Shown here one piece after another: positions 48,703 through 60,565 of a DNA stretch of 64,000 nucleotides. Below the pieces are notes generated by a model. That model made no database searches. It worked only from the letters and a program-made list of their open reading frames with translations, and had not been told where the DNA came from. The DNA lies in assembly GCA_011037195.1 (NCBI GenBank), contig JAAEAF010002524.1, forward strand, positions 62,001-126,000, read 5' to 3'. A program made the position numbers and the translations under genes. The stretch is from Triatoma infestans (lineage: Eukaryota; Arthropoda; Insecta; Hemiptera; Reduviidae). Numbering within the stretch: position 1 is the stretch's first letter; each line of letters begins with the position of its first letter.

Positions 48703-49275
48703 TGATTAGATTAGATTTGAACGGGCGAACGGGGGGGGGAGCCACATTCCACTGTGACCTACGAAAGAGGACTATTGTGGATTCCCTAAAATTATAGCAC
48801 ATACCTCAGCCCTAGCAAAGATGAGAGCGGCTCCGTCATGAAGCTCATGGCTTTGGGATTGCTTGTCCCCAGTTGAAGAAACCTTCTCCTCACCAGGCCG
48901 GCACACTCACAAAGGATGTGTACCGGGGTTTCTTCTCAGTCTTGCAGAATCGGAATAAAACGGGTTAACCGCAAGTAACAAGTGGTGCATGTGCTTATTC
49001 AGCCTACAATACCTTGTTAGTAGACCCACTATTAGCCTTATATCCCATCGGCTATGACTCAGTAGATCCCTGGATAATTTAGGCAAATGTCTCTTAATAA
49101 AGAGTTTTGCTTGCCTCTGTCTTGGTGTGCTCTCCCACCAGTACAAACGGTGTTCTTCTATCCAACCCTTGATAGAAATTTGAATTAGGCTCCTGAGCAA
49201 CCCGCAGAAGGGTTCGGGGTCTATAAAGGTATCCTTCGAACCCTCCCTCGCCAGGGATTTTGTAGTGATAGACAT
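48703..49275 (-). pseudogene. LINE-A 3' portion: end of RNase H and C-terminal region
   Basis: The minus-strand frame has SLAREGSKDTFIDPEPFCG, IKGWIEEHRLYWWESTPRQR, QAKLFIKRHLPKLSRDLLS and VGLLTRYCRLNKHMHHL. This stretch of 122 codons is open, after which stops appear. The 3' end is gattagattagatt near 48706-48719, the same pentamer tail as the other LINE-A copies. Confidence 0.75.
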
Positions 49276-50242
49276 GTAATAGATTAATTACCCTTAATCA
49301 ATTCAAGTAGCCAAAACCAGGATTAACACAGCCGAAACTTTATCACCAGGGCCTCACTGCACACCATTGTTCGCCAATTGAAAGCAGTAAGTTCAAACTC
49401 ATTTATGGTGTTGATAATGAAAGTGACGTCGAATGAAAATCCAAATCTTATCATCATTTATTCATTGCATACAGTCGCTACTGGGAGGAAATGGACTCCA
49501 TCATTCATAAATTGTTCATATGTTCACTTGTGTTTAGCGAACTCTAGTTCAGCATCAAACATACTCACTTATATCTACTTATACATTGTGAGACGTACAA
49601 CATACACCATTACAGCCATCTAAGAGATCTTTCAGTCGCAGTGGATTTAGCATTTTATCACTCCCTCTTTCTGTACAGGTAGACCGGGCTCCATCAAGCC
49701 CAAATAGATACACATATCAATAACTTCTGCAGGACCCTTATGCAGTATGTTAAGTATTGGGAGGTGCATGAAAGTGATGTTAGTCTGGGATATCCGCTGA
49801 AGAAGTGGCTAGTAAATTTTAATTTTTAGACGTGACAGTAAAATAAACACTTACCTTTAAAGAAGTCATTTTCGGTGGGGAAACAAAAGTGTCATGAGTT
49901 CGGTCTAAATAGCGCAGCTCTGACACTCTTACACTTCATTCTTATATCTCCTCAGGATCCTATACGGAAACAAACCTTATTGTCTGTAACGAGAGTTTGC
50001 CTGGAAACGGGGACACAAAATGTGCCAATACAAAAGTTAGAATCGAAACTATTTCTCAGATCAGCAATGATTGATGTGTGAACATCAACCTACAACCTAA
50101 CGCGCCAGTTTCTGTACTACGACTTCCTGATCGGCTAGAAACTAATTAACTGCAACGAATGAGGGACTTCTTTCATTTTTTTTATATTCTAGAAAATAAA
50201 ACACGGGAATCTTATTAAACTACAATTAATAAATTATTAATA
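49276..50242. other. No gene recognised
   Basis: Short ORFs only. A pyrimidine tract ending in ctcctcag near 49955 resembles a splice acceptor, but the following frame closes within 45 codons and shows no motif. Confidence 0.35.
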
Positions 50243-50462
50243 GGGGAGGGATTAGCTAAGTGGTTAGCGCATTGGACTCCCATGCGAAGGTTTCGGGTTC
50301 GAGTCTAGTGCTACCCTCTTCTCCTAGGAGCCTCTACAGTTCAACGTTCGGTGATGGACAGTGTTGTCTGTAGCGAGAGAACACTGTCCGGAGGACGGCA
50401 GTCACTGAGAAGGCTGCGGGCACTAATGACCATAGATGTTGACCCGCCTTAAATTTAAAAAA
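50243..50462 (+). mobile_element. SINE-A copy 4 (tail type 1), next to the right arm
   Basis: Box A region agctaagtggttagcgcatt, box B gggttcgagtc, body gtccggaggacggcagtcac, tail ccatagatgttgacccgcct. It is the inverted counterpart of the SINE at 46091-46302. Confidence 0.75.
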
Positions 50463-50472
50463 TAAAATAAAT

Positions 50473-51099
50473 TCATGAAATTATGTGGTGAATTACTAGA
50501 ATTAATTAAGAGATTTAATATTTTTTAAAAAAAGCTATAAAATTAACTGAGAAAACAATCTCAGATAACAGGATTTAATTATAATTTATATTCCCTGCAT
50601 CCCATGCTTTGCATTATCAATTAACTAGGTGCAATCGATTTTCTTTAGTAATGTACATACATATATCTAAATAAGAGGTCTGTATATCTAAATATATATA
50701 TATATATATATATGACCGTCTGACGAGGAGGCCTACATGTAGTTTGTCTTAGAAACTTGAATTATTGCCTGCATATCCACACTGGAGTAATTAATATGTA
50801 TCACATACACTACACATTTTATTATTCTCAATAACACTATCTGTTGGCGGGAAAAATACTAGGAGTAAGAGAAAGAAATGAAATATTCAGAACAGTTTCT
50901 TAGAGTTTTCAACACTGTTTGATCTCTGTTTCAGTAAACATAACCTCTGGTATTTCAATCTTCCAATGATTTTCTAAAAATGTCTCGTAATTTAAATAAT
51001 GGTTTAATTAATGTTGAAATGTAAATACTTATCTTTGTTTTTAATATTTAATAATAATATTTTTTTATTACATTTGATAAAAACTAATATAATAAAAAT
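50473..51099. repeat. Right arm of inverted duplication (with 45421-46046)
   Basis: Reverse complement of the left arm over its full length. It ends at actaatataataaaaat (51099), after which the flanking sequences no longer match. Confidence 0.85.
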
Positions 51100-51954
51100 G
51101 TAAGCCGCCCGAGAATGGTAAATATTAAAAGGTTGTTTTTAAAAAGACGGGGAAATGAAGAATAGAATAAATTCTCTTTAAAATGCGCAACGAAGATGAG
51201 AAATTTCTTTTTTAGTAAATGATATGCAATCCTTCACTCCCAACTCGAAGTCTATCTTATTAAATTTTTTCCTTTTTACGAGCAAGATCTCTTCCTTTTT
51301 GCTCTTCCTACACCGAACGCCCACTTTGGCTTTAAAAGCGAATACTATATAACCGTTTTGTTTATATCACATAAAGCAACCCTTGTAAGAGGGATGTATA
51401 AACACAATCCTTTTGGAGAAGTTTTATTTTTCTTTTTTGATGAACTAATAATAATACTATAATACACTAGGGCAAACTTGGCTGCCTAGTTACATGGCGG
51501 ACTTTGCGGGAACTCCAAGGACCATACATCATTTAACTAATGAATGAGGAGATATTAAGAAGAAACAAGTATCAGTTTTTATGACTATAGTTGTGATTGG
51601 GTCCATAGAGCTGGAAAGCATCAGAAATATTTTCCGTGATAGCCAGCTTCTCTTTGTGGTCATTGACCGGCGTTCGCCCATCATCAAGAGTGTATCAAAT
51701 AAATTTGCTTTGTTTAAGTTTATATTATCACACTGTTTAACAACAAAATATCCTGATGTTAGGGTGAACGCCCGAGCCCGGTGATGACCACAAAAAGAAG
51801 CAGACTATAACGGAAAATATCTCTGATTATGATTATATATATATATAAACACAGGTAATGTATTTAAATATTATAAAGGTATATAACAGTACACTATATA
51901 TTAAAGGTGGAAGTTTAGAGAAATTTTTATGATACACCCTCTTCCAGACATTTC
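51100..51954. other. No gene recognised
   Basis: Unique-looking DNA. The ORF of 67 codons at 51581-51784 has no motif and no splice support. A TA microsatellite lies at 51835-51848. Confidence 0.4.
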
Positions 51955-52050
51955 CAATAACTGGATTCCCTTCCTGAAATACGATACTGGAAGATCTTCA
52001 AAATATCTATTTACAGTTGCCATCATCTCTTTATTTGACCCAAAAATCAG
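51955..52050 (-). pseudogene. Second, separate mariner fragment
   Basis: About 95 bp (tggattcccttcctgaaata, ctggaagatcttcaaaatat, ctctttatttgacccaaaaa) matches, with substitutions, positions 52265-52353 inside the adjoining mariner. It is therefore either a duplicate of that piece or a second insertion. Confidence 0.65.
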
Positions 52051-52156
52051 ATGCGGTGGTAATCTCTAAAGGCAGTAAGTATTATGTTTGGCTTCCTATG
52101 AGTTGTTCGTTTTAGAGAGATTTTATTCACTGCATACAAAACATACAGTACTTATT

Positions 52157-53310
52157 AAGGTGAAAAGTTCTCGGCCTAGTAGTGAAAATGAGTTTTTTTT
52201 ATTTTAATGCATTTATTTCTCAATGCAGTTTCCCTTTAATTCAATATACTTTGTCCAATAACAATACCGGATTCCGTCCCTGAAGTGCGATTCTGGAAGA
52301 TCTTCAAAATATCAATTTACCGCTGCTGACACCTCTTTATTTGACCCAAAAAGTTTTCCAGCCACAAATTTCTTAAGGTTTGGGAGTAGAGGAAAGTCAG
52401 AGGGAGCCAAATCTGTCGAATAGGGAGGATCCTCCAACAATTCATACTTCAAATTCCACAGTTTTCTCATTGCCAAAGCGCCTCTGTGAGCGGCTGCACT
52501 GTCCTAGTAAAAGAGGATTTTTTTTCTCTTGCAAACCAGGCCATTTCTCTCTAATTTTTTCATCTAGCTGGTCAAGAAAATGTGCGTAGTATTCCCCATT
52601 AATTGTTTGACTCTTTGACAGGTAGTCTATTGAAAGAATCCCTTTGGAATCCCGAAAAAACACTAGTCATAACCTTTCCAGCCGATGCAATTGTCTTTGC
52701 TTTTTTCGTGTAAAGTGGTGAACCCACGTTTCATCCATCGTAACAAATCAGCGCAGAAAATTGGTTGTATTCTTCTTAAACGGCACAAACATTGCTGAGA
52801 AACTCGATTCCTCATTTGTTTGTGATCAGCATTTAACAAATGCGGCACCCATCTTGCACAAAGTTTTCTCATACTGGATTCTTCGTGTAAAATGTACCAT
52901 AACTTTTTTTCTGAGATGCCTACAGCCTTAACTATCTCATACACCTTTAATCGTTGATTATCTAAAACCATATTGTGTAAGTGTATCTTCTCGATATTTT
53001 CTTTGGTAGTTGCAGTTTTTGGCTGTCCTACACATGGATCATTTTCAATCGATGTACGACCACGTTTAAACTCAGCTGCCTATTTTTTTACTTCAAAACG
53101 AAGAATTTTATGACAGAATGGTATTCAAGTTTATACATGTTGTCAAAACACAGAACACGCTTACTTTAAAAACAGCCGTGTAAAACAAACTATTTGTCTG
53201 TTCAAATTCACATTTAGTATTTACTTTTGCAACAAGTGTGCCAACATAACAAAGCAGTAATTTTATTTGTAGCAGTTGCCATCTATGGGCTAGGCCGAGT
53301 CACCTTGCCC
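52157..53310 (-). mobile_element. Mariner-family transposon relic
   Basis: On the minus strand this is a Tc1/mariner element of about 1.15 kb. Its ends share ctcggcctag with caaggtga or aaggtga nearby (52157-52180 and, inverted, 53290-53310), fitting short terminal inverted repeats with differences. It encodes the transposase described at 52205-53090. Ends are approximate because the TIRs are diverged. Confidence 0.75.
52205..53090 (-). pseudogene. Mariner transposase, D,D34D type, frameshifted
   Basis: The N-terminal part is open on the minus strand: EFKRGRTSIENDPCVGQPKT, VYEIVKAVGISEKKLWYILH and RKLCARWVPHLL, the helix-turn-helix DNA-binding region. After a shift comes FVTMDETWVHHFT with the first catalytic Asp, then a stop, then INGEYYAHFLDQL. 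In another frame DSAAAHRGALAMRKLW holds the second Asp and YSTDLAPSDF the third; 34 residues lie between them, so this is the classical mariner spacing. Stops and at least two shifts make it inactive. Such transposases cut and paste at TA sites. Confidence 0.85.
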
Positions 53311-54330
53311 TAGTACAAGACTACAAAACATGCATATCTCGATGAAAACTCAATATCGAAAATTGGAAACAATTGCACGAGTTTCTCTTACATAAATAAT
53401 ACACGTAACAATGTTGACGCAATCAATAATCTTGAAATGTTAAATGGATCATTAACCGTAATGAAATCCATTAGAATAAACAGAAGTGTATTATTCATTA
53501 TAATACCCAATTGTATTCACAAACAATTTTGCATATTACAATACATTGTATTATATTACATTATATTAAAATAAAAAAGGGCTTGGGCAACTATATTCTA
53601 TTTTTCCAGAGCTCTTAAACAGTGAGGCAATATTATTCATTTAATTTGTAAAAGCATTATTTGAGTGAGCTTATATATAACTCAATTTGTGTTTATTACA
53701 TCAAAAGTAGCTTAAACTTATAAAAGCTGGGATAATAAAACGTATCCCTAATACCTAGTTTAGATGGTCATATTATATTGCATGACTGACTTTTATTCAA
53801 CTGAAATAAAAACAACAGTAATAGTAAAATACATGATCAGAGATTGCTGGCAGAATTCCAAGTTTGTGTGCAAATAAAACGTGGTATAATACTTAAGTTT
53901 CTCATATTCTTTTGAAGCTTTTTTTTTGTTTCGATGAATTATGATTTATTTTTTTTTTTTTGGATCATTAATAGCAGTTCGGAAATTCTAATCAACAGAA
54001 TCTGTGAATGGTTTAAAAGAAAAAACTTTATTTAATTCTAAAATGAAACCGTAGTAAACTTTTGTCGCAAATTTATTTGCAAAATATTGGATTGAATTTT
54101 TTCATTTCAGAACTTTTAATATCAGGTTCAGCAAGAATGCCTTTGAAAATGCAGAACATATGTAACCCTACATGTGGTGTCTATCAGTGATGTATTGAGA
54201 GTCTGATGAAACGGCTCTTCTAAGAAAGAAGATTAGATTTTGAAAGAATAATAAGAAAACTGGAAAGAAGTTATCAACCTAAATTGATGCTCAAGTTCAA
54301 CTTATAAGGATAATAAATTAAAACATATAA
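53311..54330. other. No gene recognised
   Basis: AT-rich sequence. A MITE-M 3'-end remnant (catatctcgatgaaaactca and aatatcgaaaattgg) occurs at 53330-53395. Confidence 0.4.
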
Positions 54331-54340
54331 CGGCCTAAAT

Positions 54341-54415
54341 GTCCTCAGGCGTTGGTCTAGTGGCTACCGCACTCGCCTTTTGTGCGAGAATGCAGGTTCC
54401 GATTCTCGTGAGGAC
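54341..54415 (+). tRNA. tRNA-like head of SINE-B (tRNA pseudogene)
   Basis: 75 nt with an intact 7-bp acceptor stem (GTCCTCA with TGAGGAC) and a perfect 5-bp anticodon stem (CTCGC with GCGAG) around CTTTTGT, which would read UUU (Lys-like). Box A is tggtctagtggctac. Box B is disturbed by one extra base (ggttccgattctc). It is part of a SINE, not a working tRNA gene. Confidence 0.5.
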
Positions 54416-54587
54416 AAAGTCGGTGTTGACCTAGCATCGTGATAAAAAGTGGGAAGCTACAGTTAGTAGCGCCCAAGGTAACGAAGGCCGGAACTAAACG
54501 GCGTGTGGTGTGCTTACTATACTCCCCCTATTCAAATCGCCGTCTGGCAAGACTTGGCCCTTGATGGGCTGTTGCGTCATAAGGTAT
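54341..54587 (+). mobile_element. SINE-B copy 2, tRNA-derived
   Basis: Flanked by a perfect 10-bp direct repeat cggcctaaat (54331-54340 and 54588-54597). The body follows the head in the same order as in copy 1: gtcggtgttgacctagcatc, gttagtagcgcccaaggtaa, cgaaggccggaactaaacgg, atcgccgtctggcaag, gatgggctgttgcgtcat. The clean duplication suggests a recent insertion. Confidence 0.85.
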
Positions 54588-55289
54588 CGGCCTAAATACT
54601 TCCATAAAATGGTAAAAGAATAGAAGCAGAAAAATAGCTTTCAGTTGACTTTGAACCACGTTAATATTCTTTAATCACAAGTTAAAGTACTTATTACCCC
54701 TATATATGGAATAAATTTCTACTTTCTCTTACTGCATAACAAAAAGCATTGCGCTCTTCCCAAATTTTCGAGATTAATTTTTCGCCGATAACACATCCAT
54801 GTACCTTCAAAAAACAGAAAATAGGTATTAGCTATTTGGTCTATGGATATCTATGTATGTGTGCATGCGTTGAACAAAATACTGCAGGGTAGAAAGATTC
54901 GCAGGGAACTAACTATAACATTCCGTTTTTTTAAATGTAGCATACTAATGTAGCGGATAATTTACGGGTTTTCCCAAATAAAAACTTAGGTTGAATAAAG
55001 TAAATACTTATTGAATATTGTTTGTATTAAGTGCGAATAATAAACACTGCAAGGATTTTTCACTGTAATATTTTAGAGTGTGTGAGTATAGTATAGTAGC
55101 GTGAGAAGAGAGTGACAGACTGACTGGCAGAGTGACGGTATGAGAACGATGTACGTTGAACGTTGACAGTTGACAGTGACTCAAATGAGGAAAAGTCTAA
55201 TGGTCAGGCACCTTTTTTAAACATGCGACCGGACTTAGCATCTACTCTCTTTAACTTCTCCTTCCAGTAACCAGATGCGCTCCCTAATT

Positions 55290-55960
55290 TTGCCCTCTCT
55301 ATTAGCTTGAGGTAGGGAAATGTCAAGCTTTCTTATAAGGCTCCATTTTTTCTACAATGTATGGTCCCATTGCCTCAATGTTATTAAGACATTAAATGGT
55401 TGGTATTCAATTTTTGGGAATGAGGAGGTGGATAGGTTTGTCAAATTAGGTGCCTCTCTCCCTTTCATTGGTTCCGAGCCTGCTGTTGGCGTTTCTTCTG
55501 GCACATGTCTGACAGGCTTGCAGTCATGGACAGCTTCACAGCATTGTTTGGATGAGCACAGTTGGTTGTCGGCAGTCCAAAATGCTCATCGGGAGTCAGG
55601 ACAGGGCTATTAGTGAGATGTTGCTATGTGTTTTACGGAGCTCTCTCAGGCATCTGGATGGATCCCTTATTGGACATTGTGGTTTAAGGAGACATCTCTA
55701 CGTAATGGGGCTCATGCCGGATCCATTTTGTAGAGTCTGTGAGACAAAGGAGGAAACACCTATCCATCTTATGACAGATTGCCTGGGTTGTGTGGAAATT
55801 AGTTTCAGGACCTTTGGTTGGAACAGGATGTCTGTAGAAGAGCTTAGGCTATTTCCTCTTAAGGTTATTGTCCGATTTGTTCCTGGATTACTATTATTAG
55901 TTTTTAAGATATTAGATTTCAACGGTTTGTTGAGAATAGAAGCATAACTTGATGATCTAT
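55290..55960 (+). pseudogene. LINE-B 3' ORF fragment: end of RNase H and zinc-binding C-terminus
   Basis: One frame has FGNEEVDRFVKLGASLPFIG and SEPAVGVS, the end of the RNase H domain. After a shift comes GSLIGHCGLRRHLYVMGLMP and CRVCETKEETPIHLMTDC, the zinc-binding C-terminal motif of insect LINE ORF2. The second frame stays open for about 130 codons and stops at 55947. No 5' part is present. Confidence 0.75.
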
Positions 55961-57165
55961 AATGTATTGTGAGATACAATTAGCTGCTAAATACTAAGAA
56001 CCAACAGACACGAATGTACATTTCCCCCACCTATTTATTATTATTACCAAATAAATATTTTGTAAAGAGAAAATACTCGTGAGTGTTTTACAATCAGACA
56101 TTCGTAAATTACATTAGTATAAAGAGGAAATCTTTGAAAATTACTTATTAAAGGCCAGTACAGTGTAATTGGTGGATTGTATGTTTGATGTATGTAGAGT
56201 GTCACGAGCGGTTTTGAAAAGGGCGTATGTGTGTATACGATTTAGAGAGAGATATTAATTAATAAGACATCACTAGTTTAAAATAAATAAATCAATTATA
56301 ATGAATCGAGATACGTTACAAATTATAATTTAGTAGTTAATTATTCTAAGATTATAAATACACAAAACATTCGCACTTAAATATTTTTGTAGCTAGTTTA
56401 AACACAAATATTCTCGTAACACTGGCACTGAAATTAAAATGATAGAGTGACGATCTGAATGAACTGAATAGTGTGAACAAGGTTGAACTGCTGAATACGA
56501 CTGGTTAGTACTGGCTCCGCTATGTTACTCATTTATGGTTAATGACTGCTCTTTATATATTATACTTCTGTACAGAGGAGGTTTTGCCTTTTAGAAAAGG
56601 AGTATGCCAAGTTTATTGTCTCACCCTAACGGTATGTTATCCCTTTTTACCTGTTCATTGTAAACTTTTGCCAGTCAACGTACAAATTTCCTTTAATGTA
56701 ATATATTTTAAATGTATAGTATAAAATATCTAATTTTTTTGTTTCTGCTTCCACCACATTAGCCCTGCTGCCTTAATCATAGACTTCTGTCGTAAAAACT
56801 TAAGGGCCACAAACAGTATTTACTGAAGCAGACCTTAGAAAATAATTGGATTAAACAGCAATGGCCAGAGTAGTTATAAGCAAAAAACGTAGAGCAGCAA
56901 AGAACAGAGTGACTGATTGGTACGCTGTGTGTCTAGCAACCCGATCTATTTGGGCAGCACCCTTTGTATTGCAAATATTTGCATTAAAGTGTTTCTCTCT
57001 CTCTCTCCTCTAACCATTGCCTTAAAACCTCTCACTTTTATAACCTTTAACAGATTCTTGGTTAATCTAACTGGTTGAAATACCCAAGTTTGTTTGTTGG
57101 TAAGATTAATAAACATTTAATATTATTATTAAACCAAAACAAAAAACATACTCAAAATATATTAA
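55961..57165. other. No gene recognised
   Basis: AT-rich DNA without a clear motif. Small ORFs such as 56542-56724 have no support. Confidence 0.4.
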
Positions 57166-57167
57166 AA

Positions 57168-58208
57168 AAAAATCTGGTGTGAAACACTCACACAACTTTC
57201 TCTTACTCCTGTTCTCAAAATTATAATTAACAAATGTTATAGTTTGTGTACCAAATATAACGAAATTCGTCGAAAACTGAACAAGATATTCAGTATAAGC
57301 GCACTTCCGTCTTACAATTTTCTTAAAACTTGGAATTTTGGCCATCTATTTATTTCTAATTAATTTTGTTTGGATGATAGAATTGTATAATCAACTATGA
57401 TAGCACTTTGGGGAAGCTGCAACCACACCCCTCCCCTAAAACTGCCTTTACATGAATTTTTCCAGAGAAATGTGTTAAATAAAAGATGTAGATCTTTGCA
57501 TTTTTATTTTGTAAACGAAGTTTCAAGAAAATCGTCTGAGCCATTTTTGAGAAAATCGCGAAAAAATGAAAAAATCATTTAGTAAAGTGTCAAAACAAAC
57601 GCACTTCCGGTTATCTGATTTTTTTCAAACTCTGAATTTCAACAACATTTTAATTTTAACATTATTTAAATGACGATTGTCTACTTAAACTGAAAAAGGT
57701 TAAGCTGAAAACCTAACACTCCCTCCCAAAAGTGCCCTTAAATGAATTTTTGGAGAAATGTTTCAAATAAAAAGTAGCTCTTTGTAGTGTAGTTGATATA
57801 CGAAGTTTAAAGAAAATCGTCGGAGCCATTTTTGATAAAATCGCAAAAACCTAAAACAAAAACTAGTAAAGTGGTACTTCCGGTTGAGGTGAATTTGACA
57901 CATAACTCACCGTCAGATCCCATGGTGATACCTTAAACGTAATATCAAGTTTGAAACTTTCTACGATTTTCGTTTTTGAGCTATTGCTGTGCATAATACA
58001 TACACAACCACACACACACACACACACAACACACACACCAAACACACACCAGACACACGCACACACACACACACAAACAGAGCCATTTGCTAAAAACCAC
58101 TTTTTTGGACTCAGGGGACCTCAAAACGGATATTTCCGGTGAAAACTCAATATCGAAAATTTGACACGATTACAATACTTCCTCTTACTAGGAGTAAAAG
58201 AAAGTAAA
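57168..58208 (+). mobile_element. MITE-M copy, near full length
   Basis: Starts ctggtgtgaaacactcacac then aactttctcttactcc and ends tcctcttactaggagtaaaa then gaaagtaaaa. It contains the two 300-bp modules and the third part with ccatggtgataccttaaacg, the CA run and ccacttttttggactcaggg, co-linear with 46920-47898. Confidence 0.8.
58005..58076. repeat. CA microsatellite inside MITE-M
   Basis: Imperfect CA repeat at the place where all near-complete MITE-M copies have one. It has expanded here with scattered A and T interruptions. Confidence 0.85.
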
Positions 58209-58554
58209 AAAGAAGAAATAAGATCGTGATAAAATAAAGTACAAACTTGTAGAAGTTAATTAAAGGAAGTTATAAAACAACAGGTCGTAAGTTTATAATG
58301 AATGTGTAATTTCTAAAGGGGAAATGCGAAATGAATGAAACAAGATTATATTTCTAAAGATCTATAAATAGTAAACAAGTAATGAATATGATTTATAGTT
58401 TATAGATAAGCAAGTTTTCTAAAATAAATTAAATTCATTAAAACTTTATACAAACAATAAGTAATTTTGTTTGTAAACTTTAAAGCAATGCATCTCTAAA
58501 TAATAATTAAATAATTTATTAATACTGATGTTGGTCGTGTATGTGTGTGTGTGT

Positions 58555-59220
58555 TCGCACACGCAGTACCTCTGTCGCGCGCTCGCTTCCACCCGCGCGT
58601 CCGAGCGCCTTCTTAGAACCCCTCTTTAGTTTTTTGCCTGCTTTCCTTTTTGTCGTTAAAGTTTCTAAGAAGCCAAATTTCCTGCCTCACCCCAAATATC
58701 TTCGCCTCCCTTTCTCGCCCTTCTTCCATCCCGTTTCCGATTGCATCACTCCAACGCCCATTCTTTTCCCCACTATTTCCGCTGGCACATCCGCCAACGG
58801 CGTGAGCCCTTCTTCACTTGCTCCTTATACCTCGCCTAGTGAACGTGTGTTTGCCGCTTCCTTCTAGTGCTAGTGCCTTTACTTCACCTTAATCAGTTAT
58901 TCGCCTTATTCGCGCCTTCGCGTTCAAGTTAATTATTTACTGTCTCCGTGAGACGCAAGAATCTCTTTCCTCGCCACCAGAGAAGAATTATTCACCTTCC
59001 GCGCCTGGGTTCTTCTAGTACCATCAACCACTTGACCTGCTTCCACGAAGCACTCTAACCCCCCTTCCTCTCTCCTCAAATCTTTCTTTCGCCAAACTAC
59101 ACACTTACATACGCACGCCTGCACTCACACTGATTCACACACATACCCACCTCCTGCTTCTTCAGTCCGCATATCACTTCAGCGTCAAGCCTTCAACTCA
59201 TCACTCACCATCAGCTAAGG
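58555..59220 (+). promoter_or_regulatory. Possible promoter and 5' leader exon of a gene outside the window
   Basis: A GC-rich island with CpGs (cgcgcgctcgcttcc, acccgcgcgtccgagcg) in very AT-rich surroundings. It is pyrimidine-rich and ends at AAGG|GTAAGT (59220/59221), a consensus splice donor. An open frame of 108 codons (58541-58867) looks like compositional chance, not a protein. The pattern fits an insect 5' UTR exon followed by a long intron. No coding exon was found in the remaining 4.8 kb. Confidence 0.35.
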
Positions 59221-60224
59221 GTAAGTTTAATTTCTTTGGACTTCTTTTGCACTTCCGGTGCACTATTCTCCGTCTCGCCTCGTGGCGTACTTCCGCCACC
59301 GCGCCTCGGGTGTCTGCCGCGCAGACAACTGTATTAATTTATTAATCATTATATATATATATGTTGGCTGTCTTTTACAGAGAATAACAGAGATTATTGT
59401 GATTTTGTCAAATTTCTCGAAATTGAGTTTGTTACAAGTGTTAATAAAACTAAATACAGAATGATATCTAATCAATGTCTTGATCATTCTTTTAGTATAT
59501 AAAAATAGGAGAAAATAATAGTTCTTCATATATTGAAATTACTAAACCTATTGAATTTCATATTTTCACTTACTCTTGAGATTGTTTTCGTATAGTGTTG
59601 GCTTTCAACCAAGGTACGTCCTTATTTAATTTAGCCTAAGGTGTTTCATTTCCTTTTAACAGCCACATCAAAGAGTTTCAGCACTCTTATTATATCCTAC
59701 ACCAAACGGACTCCCAGGCCATTCTCTGGCCATTCTCCCTAGCTAGATAAAAGCACTGAATGATACGCTTTTGTATTATTACTATATTCATAAACTTTAT
59801 CCAATTTTCTATACTTTATTAGTAATCACAAGTGTCTACAGACAATTATACTGTTTTTTATTTATCAGATTTTCAAGTTATTTCTTGCTGGATTTTATAA
59901 CATCACTTACTTGGAGACTATAAAAAGTTCTTATGGACGCGATTATTTAGTTCTCAGTCCGGCCAAAATATAATCTTTCTTTATTTTAATAACCGGCAAT
60001 TTTTAGTGAAGAGAAACTGATTCTAAGCTTGCTTCTTCTATTCATCAAAAAAGGACAACCGTTTTCTTAATAGAACGCTTCTCAAGCTGAAATTTAATAA
60101 ATAAGAGTGCTACAAACTGAAGTAACAAAGAGGAACTTCAAATTTGAGCAGTTGAAGTAAGCAGTTTCTTCACAAGAAAAAAATGTTTACAATAAAACTG
60201 ATAGGTTTATATGCCACAAAACTC
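59221..60224. other. Possible first intron, no feature recognised
   Basis: GC content stays raised to about 59330 and then falls. Nothing else was recognised. Confidence 0.35.
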
Positions 60225-60565
60225 ACATAGGCTATTCGTTTCAGGTTCATGCTATGCATATGTTTATTAAGTTATTAATAAGGAAGCCTACAATCATCCG
60301 GATGGCAAACATGGCCTTCTTGGACTAACTACCCCAGCAAGCCTGGGCGATAGCTATTAATAAACTTTTTCGCCTACCACTGACTGAGTTTTCACCCACC
60401 ATTCTTGGGATCTATTAGACCCATGCTTTGATGGTTGCACTCATGAGACATCTTGCGATGCCAATGAAAGGTTCAGGTTCAATAAGAGTTTCTGAAGTCG
60501 ATCTGCCCTCGTTGCCCGTATGCCATGAATGCCCGGGTACCCAAACTAGAAAAATCGTAATTTGG
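60225..60565 (-). pseudogene. LINE-A fragment: RNase H end, degraded
   Basis: Minus-strand pieces LVWVPGHS, IEPEPFIGIARCLMSATIK and RSQEWWVKT match the LINE-A copy at 38069-38884 in order. Stops are frequent beyond this. No tail is present. Confidence 0.65.

Noticed and set aside
49875..50081. Possible exon after a good acceptor-like ctcctcag
   Set aside because: The frame is short, has no motif, no partner exon and sits among repeats.
58541..58867. 108-codon ORF in the GC-rich block
   Set aside because: Pro/Ser/Phe-rich composition follows from pyrimidine-rich DNA; more likely untranslated leader.
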